Positions 15,653-22,626 of a stretch of DNA of 41,490 bases are shown piece by piece (position 1 is the stretch's first letter; the number at the start of each line of letters is the position of its first letter). Below the pieces are notes generated by a model. It was not told the DNA's origin. It worked only from the letters and a program-made list of their open reading frames with translations, and made no database searches. This stretch comes from a virus, in IMG/VR virus record IMGVR_UViG_3300047480_000275, positions 1 to 41,490 of that record. One strand, 5' to 3'. The position numbers and the translations under genes are program-made.

Positions 15653-16246
15653 ATGTCCTCGACTAGCGCACCTTTTGGCTTCCGCGCCTCTTACCACAAC
15701 AGTGGTCAGATGCGTCCGAAAGCCTACACCGTAGCGAGCACCTACGCCGCCAACATTTTCTCGGGTGACCCCGTGAAGTTGACCGACGCTGGTGTGATTC
15801 AACTGGGCACCTCTGACGGCACCCGTTCTGGCACCACCGATGGCGTTACCCTCCTGGGTATCTTCGCCGGCTGCCAGTACAACGACGCCACTGGCCGCCC
15901 CACCATCAGCCCCTTCTGGCCCTCCGGCGTCACCGCGACCAACATCATCGCTTGGGTGTACGACGATCCAGAAACGCTGTTCGATGTGCAGTACAACAAC
16001 CCCTCCGCTGGTACCACCGTGCAAACGGCTGTCGGCGAAGAGTGCGATTGGACTGTCGCCTCGCCTGGTGGCTCGACCCAAACGGGCCTGAGCAACACCT
16101 ACCTCACCGCCATCCAATCCACATCTGGCCAGTTCCAGATCACTGGTTTCGGATACAACATCAACGACTCGCTGACTGACGCTTATGTCACGGCCACTGT
16201 TCGCATCAACGAACACGCCTACAAAGCAGCAGTCAACAGCATCTAA
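15653..16246 (+). CDS. Putative capsid decoration/minor head protein
   Basis: The 197-residue protein starts after TTAAGGAG. It is rich in G, T, S and N and reads as a beta-strand protein. It starts FGFRASYHNSGQMRPKAYTVAST and has segments such as GDPVKLTDAGVIQLG and AWVYDDPETLFDVQYN. It lacks a signal peptide or membrane segments. Genes of this type directly before the major capsid gene commonly encode head decoration or stabilising proteins. It is probably made in large amounts from the promoter at 15028. The family is not identified with certainty. Confidence 0.7.
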   Translation: MSSTSAPFGFRASYHNSGQMRPKAYTVASTYAANIFSGDPVKLTDAGVIQLGTSDGTRSGTTDGVTLLGIFAGCQYNDATGRPTISPFWPSGVTATNIIAWVYDDPETLFDVQYNNPSAGTTVQTAVGEECDWTVASPGGSTQTGLSNTYLTAIQSTSGQFQITGFGYNINDSLTDAYVTATVRINEHAYKAAVNSI

Positions 16247-16259
16247 GGAGGGCTGAAAC

Positions 16260-17174
16260 ATGGCAACCCCAATGCGCAGTACGGACTTCCGGTCCGTTGT
16301 TGAACCCATCCTGAACGAGGTGTTCGACGGTGTGTACGAGCAGCGTGCCGACGAGTGGAAACAAGTGTTCCGCGAGCAAAAAGGCATCCCGCGCAACTAC
16401 CACGAAGAGCCCGTCCTGTACGGCTTCGGTGCAGCTCCTGAGCTGCCCGACGGCATGGCAGTGACGTACCAGTCCGGTGGCGTGCTGTTCCTGCAGCGCT
16501 ACCTGTACAAGGTGTACGGCTTGGCCTTCGCCCTGACCAAAGTGCTGGTCGAGGACGGTGACCACATCCGTATCGGTCAGACCTACGCCAAGCACCTGGC
16601 TCAGTCCCTGATCGAAACCAAAGAAACCCTGGCAGCCAACATCCTGAACCGCGCTTTCAACGGCGCGTACACCGGTGGTGACGGCGTGTCCCTGGTTTCC
16701 ACGGCTCACCCGATCGTCAACGGCACGTTCAGCAACCAGCTGTCCACCGCTGCCGCCCTGTCGCAGACGTCCCTCGAGCAGATCCTGATTCAGATCCGCA
16801 ACGCAGTGGACAACAACGGCAAGCGTATCCGCCTGACACCCAAGAAGATCGTTTCCGGTCCTTCCAACGTGTTCCAGGCTGAGGTGCTCCTGAAGTCTGT
16901 GCTGCGCACCGGCACCGCCGACAACGACATCAACCCGGTGAAGTCGATGGGCTTGCTGGCCGAAGGCCAAGCCAACCTGTCTCGTATCACCAGCACCACC
17001 GCCTGGTGGGTTCAGACCGACGCCCCCGAAGGTCTGAAGCTGATGATGCGTCGCGGCCTGGAGAAATCCATGGAAGGCGACTTCGAAACCGACAGCATGC
17101 GCTACAAGGCCACCGAGCGTTACGCTCTGGGCTGGACCGACCCGCGCGGCGTGTTCGGTACCGCTGGCGTCTAA
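16260..17174 (+). CDS. Major capsid protein (HK97-fold type, putative)
   Basis: The 304-residue protein follows a very strong ribosome site (TAAGGAGGG). It begins MATPMRSTDFRSVVEPILNEVFDG. It then shows helical and loop parts expected for a coat protein: KVYGLAFALTKVLVEDGDHIRIGQTYAKHLAQSLIETKE, an internal ILNRAFNGAYTGGDGVSLVSTAHP, and near the end LKLMMRRGLEKSMEGDFETDSMRYKATERYALGWTDPRG. The stretch ending in ERYALGW-x-DPRG is typical of phage major head subunits of the Mu gpT/HK97 kind. The gene is followed by a hairpin terminator. It would form the icosahedral shell with scaffold, portal and decoration protein. Confidence 0.88.
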   Translation: MATPMRSTDFRSVVEPILNEVFDGVYEQRADEWKQVFREQKGIPRNYHEEPVLYGFGAAPELPDGMAVTYQSGGVLFLQRYLYKVYGLAFALTKVLVEDGDHIRIGQTYAKHLAQSLIETKETLAANILNRAFNGAYTGGDGVSLVSTAHPIVNGTFSNQLSTAAALSQTSLEQILIQIRNAVDNNGKRIRLTPKKIVSGPSNVFQAEVLLKSVLRTGTADNDINPVKSMGLLAEGQANLSRITSTTAWWVQTDAPEGLKLMMRRGLEKSMEGDFETDSMRYKATERYALGWTDPRGVFGTAGV

Positions 17175-17190
17175 TCCAAGGCGTCAAGTG

Positions 17191-17217
17191 AAGCCCCTGC
17201 CCACAAGGCGGGGGCTT
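17191..17217 (+). terminator. Hairpin after the capsid gene (probable partial terminator)
   Basis: AAGCCCCTGCC (17191-17201) pairs with GGCGGGGGCTT (17207-17217) with one G-T pair. Only three T residues follow, so this is a weak or partial terminator or an mRNA-stabilising hairpin. It lies 16 bases after the capsid stop. Confidence 0.65.
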
Positions 17218-17308
17218 TGCTGGGCACCTTCAATCCAGCGCAGCAGACGGCCCGCCCTGGCCGACGACATGCAGACGGCTGCGCAAAACTCGCATGTGAG
17301 GAATCATC

Positions 17309-17518
17309 ATGGCTCAAACCACTTTCAGCGGCCCCGTCAAATCGAACGCCGGCTTCCTGTTCCCCGTCACGACGACCGCCAACCTGCCCGCTGCCAGCAG
17401 CGTCGCCGCAGGCACCGCCTACGTCATTTCTGACAACGGCGCCGGCAACGACGAGTACTGCGTTGTCATCAGCACCGGCTCTGCCTGGGTGACCGCCGTC
17501 GGCGCTGCTCTGAGCTGA
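17309..17518 (+). CDS. Small virion-type protein (69 aa)
   Basis: ATG 17309 follows GAGG. The product is small and rich in S, T, A and G, with beta-like segments SGPVKSNAGFLFPVTTTANLP, GTAYVISDNGAGNDEYCVVIST and GSAWVTAVGAAL. Similar short domains occur in phage fibre and decoration proteins. It stands alone between two hairpins (17191-17217 and 17537-17556). No exact function is known. Confidence 0.65.
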   Translation: MAQTTFSGPVKSNAGFLFPVTTTANLPAASSVAAGTAYVISDNGAGNDEYCVVISTGSAWVTAVGAALS

Positions 17519-17536
17519 TCTCCTGCGTCATGACGC

Positions 17537-17560
17537 ACCCCACCAACCGGTGGGGTTTCA
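17537..17560 (+). terminator. Hairpin terminator after the 69-aa gene
   Basis: ACCCCACC (17537-17544) pairs perfectly with GGTGGGGT (17549-17556) around a four-base AACC loop and is followed by TTT and further T/A bases. It lies between two small virion genes. Confidence 0.65.
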
Positions 17561-17581
17561 TTCAAACCAGGAGATCACCTC

Positions 17582-17845
17582 ATGATGACCGACAAATTAG
17601 GCTACAAGCCGGTTGCAGCCGAGACTGCTGTGATCAAAGCCACCCCCGCCGGACTGTTCTCGGTGACCTGCATCGTCGCGGGCGCCGTCACGGTCTACGA
17701 CAACGCATCTGCGGCCAGCGGCAACATCCTCTACAAAAAGACAATGGCAGAGGGTGAAATCGCAACTTGGGCCAGCCACGGTATTGCAGCCAACAACGGC
17801 CTGGTGGTCGTGGCCGCTGGTACCGTGAACGTTGCTTACACCTGA
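17582..17845 (+). CDS. Small virion-type protein (87 aa)
   Basis: An AGGAG lies upstream of two in-frame ATGs (17582 and 17585); either could serve as start. The sequence is beta-rich: LGYKPVAAETAVIKATPAGLFSVTCIVAGAVTVYDNASAASGN, then LYKKTMAEGEIATWASHGIAANNGLVVVAAG. It resembles a short jelly-roll or immunoglobulin-like head-surface or fibre-tip domain, though I cannot name a family. It has no signal peptide. Confidence 0.66.
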   Translation: MMTDKLGYKPVAAETAVIKATPAGLFSVTCIVAGAVTVYDNASAASGNILYKKTMAEGEIATWASHGIAANNGLVVVAAGTVNVAYT

Positions 17846-17868
17846 TCCAGGCGCGGAAGGTTCGCGCC

Positions 17869-18114
17869 ATGGAAATGATGGTCTGGAATATCGTACTGAC
17901 AGCAATCGTCGCCCTGCTTGGATTTGTCGTGAAAGAGAAATTCGCCGAGCTTCAGCGCATCAGTATCTTGCTCAACAAGACGCGCGAGGAAATCGCACGC
18001 GATCACATCACCCGCACCGAGTTCCGGGCGGATATGCAACAGCTCATGGACCGGTTTGACCGCCTTGAGCGCAAGATCGACAACCTCAAAGCGCCCACTC
18101 ACGAGCGCGACTGA
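17869..18114 (+). CDS. Small membrane-anchored coiled-coil protein (81 aa)
   Basis: ATG 17869 follows GGAAGG. One hydrophobic helix near the N-terminus (VWNIVLTAIVALLGFVV, residues about 4-21) is followed by a charged coiled coil with heptad-like leucines and isoleucines (FAELQRISILLNKTREEI, then MDRFDRLERKIDNLK). This is the layout of the XhlA/haemolysin-type accessory lysis proteins and of some holin-associated anchors. It lies far from the endolysin and holin at 25.8-26.8 kb, so a membrane role during lysis or infection is only a guess. Confidence 0.66.
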   Translation: MEMMVWNIVLTAIVALLGFVVKEKFAELQRISILLNKTREEIARDHITRTEFRADMQQLMDRFDRLERKIDNLKAPTHERD

Positions 18115-18126
18115 CTGGAGAAAAAC

Positions 18127-18825
18127 ATGGGCTGCAAATACGTCAAAGAGTTCGACTTCGGCACCAAGGGCAAAGACGGCTCCGTCAAGTACTCGATGGG
18201 TGGCAAGGTCGGCGGTTACGCCAAGGGCGGCGCCTGCAAAGGCTATGCCGAGGGCGGCAAGGTCCACAGCGATGTGGCCATGGACAAGAAGATCGTCAAG
18301 GAAGCCGTGCACAAGCACGAGAAGGCCATGCACAAAGGCGAGCCCCTGACCAAGTTGGCCAAGGGCGGCAAGGTGCAGGCCCCGGGCTTTGTTGGCCAGA
18401 CCATGATCAAGGACACCAGCAAGCTGGGCATCAAGGGCAACAAAAACCCCGGCATCAAGGGCTCCAAGCCCGTGGCGCCGAATCTGCCCACGCTCAAGCT
18501 GGCCAAGGGTGGCCAGGCCAAGATGCCACGCATGGAGGCCATGGACAAGCGCGAAATGGCCATGACCCCCACGATGCGCCGCGAGGCAGCCATGACCAGC
18601 CGCAAGGTCGAGGCGCCCGCACGCAAGATGGTGCCCGTTGCCTCGCGTGAGCCGATGCTGGCCATGAAGTCCGGCGGCAAGGTGAGCCAGGCAAAGGTCG
18701 GCAAGGTCATGGGCGAGTTCAAGTCCGGCGACCTGCACTCTGGCAAGGACGGCAAGGTCGTCACCAACCCCAAGCAAGCGATTGCCATCGCTTTGTCCGA
18801 AGGCCGCAAGGCCGCCAAGCGTTGA
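18127..18825 (+). CDS. Lys/Gly-rich virion-type protein with DUF6496-like C-terminus
   Basis: The 232-residue, very basic protein starts with MGCKYVKEFDFGTKGKDGS. It carries repeated short motifs: MGGKVGG (24-30), YAKGGA (31-36), YAEGGKV (40-46), then further LAKGGKV, LAKGGQA and SGGKV. The C-terminal 50 residues (KVGKVMGEFKSGDLHSG, then NPKQAIAIALSEGRKA) match the small DUF6496 family found in phages and bacteria. The charge suggests DNA binding inside the capsid. It is followed by a long hairpin. Confidence 0.78.
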   Translation: MGCKYVKEFDFGTKGKDGSVKYSMGGKVGGYAKGGACKGYAEGGKVHSDVAMDKKIVKEAVHKHEKAMHKGEPLTKLAKGGKVQAPGFVGQTMIKDTSKLGIKGNKNPGIKGSKPVAPNLPTLKLAKGGQAKMPRMEAMDKREMAMTPTMRREAAMTSRKVEAPARKMVPVASREPMLAMKSGGKVSQAKVGKVMGEFKSGDLHSGKDGKVVTNPKQAIAIALSEGRKAAKR

Positions 18826-18867
18826 TCAAGATCGGGGCGGCTGTTTGCCGCCCCTGGTCGCTTGATC
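18824..18867 (+). terminator. Nested hairpin after the DUF6496-like gene
   Basis: The inner stem GGGGCGGC (18834-18841) pairs with GCCGCCCC (18847-18854) around TGTTT. An outer stem GATCAAG (18824-18830) pairs with CTTGATC (18861-18867). No T tract follows, so it may be an RNA processing or stability element rather than a full terminator. The promoter at 18845-18873 overlaps its 3' arm. Confidence 0.6.
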
Positions 18868-18873
18868 TACAAT
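18845..18873 (+). promoter_or_regulatory. Predicted promoter before the first adaptor gene
   Basis: TTGCCG (18845-18850) and TACAAT (18868-18873) are 17 bases apart, and the ATG is at 18935. The same TTGCCG-N17 pattern occurs with CATAAT at 26790-26818 upstream of the second adaptor gene, which supports a shared phage promoter type. Confidence 0.5.
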
Positions 18874-18934
18874 TCCCCAACCCCCACGGGCGCGCTGAAT
18901 CGGCGGCCATCTGACGACGACACACGGAGTTAGC

Positions 18935-19927
18935 ATGGCCTTTTCCGGCAGCATCAGCAGCACAACATTCAACGCCCTGAAGGTCGTCGATCACGCCTTC
19001 CGGCGCTGCCGCCTGCCCGCCCAGGCCATCACGGCCGAAATGCACAGCTACGCGCTTGAGTCGCTGTACCTGCTGCTCAGTGAGCTGGCCAACACCAAGA
19101 CCCCCAGCTGGTGCATCGAGCGCCAGATTTACCCGTTCTACGAGGGCCAGCCTGTTGTGACCCTGTCCAACGGCACCGTGGAAGTGCTCAACGCCAACCT
19201 GCGCACGCTGCAGGAGCTGACCGGTACCACGGTTTCGCTGGCAACCAGCTACACGGTCGACTTCAACGACCAGGACGGCGGCGTGGGCACGGTCAACACC
19301 GTGGGTATGAAGTGGACCGGCGCGTCGGTTCCGGTCACATTCCAGACCTCCAACGACGGCCTGGTCTGGACCACGGTCGGCACGCAAACGACGGCGGCCA
19401 CCGCTGGCGAGTGGACCTGGACCGACGTTGTCCCGGCCATGGCCAAGCGCCTGTTTCGCATCACCAGCAGCTCGCCGATGCTGCTCAGCGAGGTTTACCT
19501 GGGCACTTTGCCGCAGGAAATTCCCATGGGCACGCTCAACCGCGACACCTACGTGGCGCAGAGCAACAAGGTGTTCCTGGGCCGCCCGCTGACCTACTGG
19601 TTCCAGCGCGATTTGCCCCGTCCGGTCATGAACCTGTGGCCAAGCCCGAACGCGGCCGCCGAGCACCAACAGCTGATCGTCTGGCGCCACCGCCACATCA
19701 TGGACACCGAGAACCTGCAGCAGGACGTCGAGGTCCCGCAGCGCTGGCTCGAAGCGATCACGGCCGGGCTGTCGGCCAAAGTTGGTGCAGAAACCCCGTC
19801 CGTGGACACGAATCTGGTCGCTGCGCTCGAGCAGAAGTGGTACGCCGCTCGCCAGGCTGCCTGGGACGGCGACAACGACGGCTCGCCGACCTACATCAAC
19901 CCCGGCATTGGGTGCTACACCAAATGA
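18935..19927 (+). CDS. Head-to-tail adaptor / tail tubular A-like protein 1
   Basis: The 330-residue protein has an N-terminal helical part (NALKVVDHAFRRCRLPAQAITAE, YALESLYLLLSELANTKTP). A beta-rich insertion follows at residues about 100-195, with discoidin-like features (VTFQTSNDGLVWTTVG, then SSPMLLSEVYLG). The C-terminal helical region (LPRPVMNLWPSPN, then DVEVPQRWLEAITAGLSAKVG, then AARQAAWDGDNDGSPTYI) is typical of P22 gp4/T7 gp11-type adaptors. Such proteins form the ring joining the portal to the tail. The insertion is unlike the short classic adaptors. A second protein of this kind lies at 26872. Confidence 0.72.
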   Translation: MAFSGSISSTTFNALKVVDHAFRRCRLPAQAITAEMHSYALESLYLLLSELANTKTPSWCIERQIYPFYEGQPVVTLSNGTVEVLNANLRTLQELTGTTVSLATSYTVDFNDQDGGVGTVNTVGMKWTGASVPVTFQTSNDGLVWTTVGTQTTAATAGEWTWTDVVPAMAKRLFRITSSSPMLLSEVYLGTLPQEIPMGTLNRDTYVAQSNKVFLGRPLTYWFQRDLPRPVMNLWPSPNAAAEHQQLIVWRHRHIMDTENLQQDVEVPQRWLEAITAGLSAKVGAETPSVDTNLVAALEQKWYAARQAAWDGDNDGSPTYINPGIGCYTK

Positions 19928-20238
19928 GCGGGAAATTCATCGTCCCAAATGCCAGCGACCCGACGTATGGTCTCGGCATTTGTGCGCGTTGCTCGCGCAA
20001 GTTCAAGCTCGCGGAGCTCAATCCGGACCCAAATTACCCGGCGCTCATGGTCTGCAACGAGGACTCGGACGATTACGACCCCTACCGCCTGGCCCCGCGC
20101 AAAGAGGACCAGGTCGTGCTGCCGTTTGTGCGCCCGGATGTTCCCGTGACCACCAACCCTTCGGGCCTGATCACGCAGGACGGCACGCAGTTCATCGTTT
20201 CTGAGGACGGGCAGCGCTTCCTCTACGTTGTGGATTAA
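19924..20238 (+). CDS. Zinc-ribbon-like phage protein (104 aa)
   Basis: ATG 19924 overlaps the previous stop. The chain has C-A-R-C near the N-terminus and a further cysteine in MVCNEDSDDYDPYRL, so three of the four usual metal ligands are present. The second half (PFVRPDVPVTTNPSGLITQDGTQFIVSEDGQRF) is beta-like. I recall proteins with this zinc-ribbon plus DPYRL-x-PR-type layout beside tail genes of several phages. It may be a small structural or assembly protein; its function is unknown. Confidence 0.72.
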   Translation: MSGKFIVPNASDPTYGLGICARCSRKFKLAELNPDPNYPALMVCNEDSDDYDPYRLAPRKEDQVVLPFVRPDVPVTTNPSGLITQDGTQFIVSEDGQRFLYVVD

Positions 20239-20241
20239 AAA

Positions 20242-22608
20242 ATGGCGCAAGTTCCATCAAACCTCATTCCGATCAGCATCACCAACCTTCCGGTTCCGGT
20301 GACGCCTGCGTCGGAGGACACGTTGCTGGTTGGCGTCTACAACGGCGTGACCTACAAAATCCGCGCCGGTGACCTGCTGCAGGTGGCCGGCGTGCCGACC
20401 TCGCGCCAGGTGATTGCTGGCACGGGGCTTACAGGCGGCGGGGCGTTGTCCTCGAACGTGACCCTGTCGGTCGCGCCTGGCGGCATCGGCACCACGCAGC
20501 TTGCGGCCTCGGGCGTGACGCCTGGCGTGTACGGCAACGCCACGAGCGTGCCTCAGTTCACCGTGGACGCCACAGGCCGCGTGACGGCCGCCACGACCGT
20601 TCCACTGTCGATTTCCGGCTACGTGCCCGACACCCGGCAGGTGATCGCGGGCAACGGCCTGACCGGCGGCGGCGCGCTGTCGTCAAACGTGACGCTGTCG
20701 GCGTCCTATGGCGGCACCGGGTCCGGATCCGGCTCCGCTGGTACCGCGCTGACCCTCTCGCGCTCTGACCACCGCCACCCGGCCGTGGACCTGGCAGACC
20801 AGACCCAGATCGACGGCATCTTGCCGATCGACCAGGGCGGCACAGGTCGGTCGTTGGTAATGCAGCCCGGCGCGGTCATCTGGTCCGGCGCCGACGGCCT
20901 GTATGTGGGCACGGCCGGCGTCAGTGGCCAGGTGCTGGTGTCCGGCGGTACCGGGGCCCCGACCTGGGGCTCGACGCTGATTCTGGCCCCTGTGGCCGCA
21001 AACACGTTCTTTGCCGGTCCAACTGCTGGAAGCGCTGCCGACCCGGTGTTCCGCACCATGGTCAACGCCGACCTGCCCAACTCCGGCGTGGTGGCGGCGA
21101 CTTACGGCTCGGGCACCCAGGTTCCAGTGCTGGTGGTCAACAGCAAGGGCGTTGTGACCAGCGCCAGCACGGTCGATGTGACGCCCGCATGGGCCAACAT
21201 CACCGGCACGCCAACCACGATTGCTGGCTACGGCATCACGGACGGCGTGACGCTGACCGGCACGCAGGCGCTCACCAACAAGACCATCGATGCGTCGCTC
21301 AACACGCTGACGAACATCCCCAACTCGGCGCTGAGCTTCCCGTCGATCGCCTTCACTTACTCGGGCGGCATCACTGGCTCGGCCAGCGTCGCCCTGGGCG
21401 GCACAAACGCCCTGTCTCTGTCCAACGTGCCAAACGCCAGCTTGGCCAACAGCTCGGTGACCTACAACGGCGTGACCGTTGCCTTGGGCGCCTCTGGCAC
21501 GATCACGGCGGCCAACCCGCAGCCACTGACCATCGGCACCGGCCTGGGTGGCGGAAGCTACGACGGCTCGGCTGCGGTCACGATCACCAACACGGGCGTG
21601 CTCAGCTGGAGCGGCGGCACCACGGGTCTGACCCCCGCCACGGCCACCACGGGAGCTGTGACGCTGGCTGGCACCCTGGTTGTGGCCAACGGCGGAACCG
21701 GGGCCACCACGGCCGCAGGAGCCCGCGCAAACCTGTCTGCGGCGGTTCTGGGGGCCAACAACGACATTACGTCGATGACTGGACTGACGGGCGGCATTTC
21801 GAGCCCGGACTTCATCCAGTTCGACACCGGCGCCACGGTCACGGACGCCACCGGCCGCCTGTACTACAGCGCGGACAGCATGTTCCAGACGCTGATGTTC
21901 CAGATGAATGGCAGCGTCATTCAGCCAGTTGGCGAGGCCGCCTACTACCGCGTCAAGCTCAGCGCCCCGGCCACCAAGGGCCAGGTGCTGATGTTCACCG
22001 GAACCCTGGGTGCGAGTGGTGGCCTGCAAGCGGCACCAGCCACAGGGTTGCAGCCGGACCAGTCGAACTACATCCTTGGCTTGGCCGCTGAGACTGGGAC
22101 CACAAACGACTGGATCACGGTCTTTGAGTTTGGCGAGATCAAAGGCATCGACACCACTGGAGGCGCTGAGGCCTGGACGCAGGGCCAGGTGTTGTACTAC
22201 AACCCATCGGTTGCTGGCGGCCTTACAAAAACGAAGCCGGACACGCCAAACGCTATCGCTGTGATTGCGGCGGTGGTGCACGTTGGCGTCTCAAACGGCA
22301 TCTTGTTCGTGCGCCCCACGTTTGGCTCTGTGCTGGGCGGCACCGACGGCAACGTGCAGTTTGGCACGCTGGCTGGCGGCGATGTGATCGTCTACGACTC
22401 GGGCGACTCGCGCTGGGAAAACCGTGCGCAGTCCACGCTGGCCGTTGGCACAGCAACCAACCTGGCAGGCGGCGCGGCATCCCAGATCCCATATCAAACC
22501 GCCGCAGGCACTACCGCATTTATTGCCAACGGCACGGCGGGGCAGGTGCTCACGTCGGCTGGCACAGGCACACCTGTGTGGTCGGGTATCTCCGGCGGCA
22601 CGTTCTAA
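20242..22608 (+). CDS. Tail fibre protein 1
   Basis: The 788-residue protein starts three bases after the previous stop. A short N-terminal attachment domain (MAQVPSNLIPISITNLPVPVTPASED) leads into fibre repeats. RQVIAGTGLTGGGALSSNVT occurs at residues 55-74 and returns almost unchanged (GNGLTGGGALSSN) from residue 132. A GGTGATTAAGARANL motif begins at residue 484. These G/T/S-rich strands are common in trimeric phage fibres. The C-terminal 250 residues form a separate beta domain (TDATGRLYYSADSMFQ, then TKGQVLMFTG, then VLYYNPSVAGG), and the protein ends SGISGGTF. It would bind the host surface receptor. Confidence 0.85.
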   Translation: MAQVPSNLIPISITNLPVPVTPASEDTLLVGVYNGVTYKIRAGDLLQVAGVPTSRQVIAGTGLTGGGALSSNVTLSVAPGGIGTTQLAASGVTPGVYGNATSVPQFTVDATGRVTAATTVPLSISGYVPDTRQVIAGNGLTGGGALSSNVTLSASYGGTGSGSGSAGTALTLSRSDHRHPAVDLADQTQIDGILPIDQGGTGRSLVMQPGAVIWSGADGLYVGTAGVSGQVLVSGGTGAPTWGSTLILAPVAANTFFAGPTAGSAADPVFRTMVNADLPNSGVVAATYGSGTQVPVLVVNSKGVVTSASTVDVTPAWANITGTPTTIAGYGITDGVTLTGTQALTNKTIDASLNTLTNIPNSALSFPSIAFTYSGGITGSASVALGGTNALSLSNVPNASLANSSVTYNGVTVALGASGTITAANPQPLTIGTGLGGGSYDGSAAVTITNTGVLSWSGGTTGLTPATATTGAVTLAGTLVVANGGTGATTAAGARANLSAAVLGANNDITSMTGLTGGISSPDFIQFDTGATVTDATGRLYYSADSMFQTLMFQMNGSVIQPVGEAAYYRVKLSAPATKGQVLMFTGTLGASGGLQAAPATGLQPDQSNYILGLAAETGTTNDWITVFEFGEIKGIDTTGGAEAWTQGQVLYYNPSVAGGLTKTKPDTPNAIAVIAAVVHVGVSNGILFVRPTFGSVLGGTDGNVQFGTLAGGDVIVYDSGDSRWENRAQSTLAVGTATNLAGGAASQIPYQTAAGTTAFIANGTAGQVLTSAGTGTPVWSGISGGTF

Positions 22609-22626
22609 ATTTCGAGAGGAAACACC

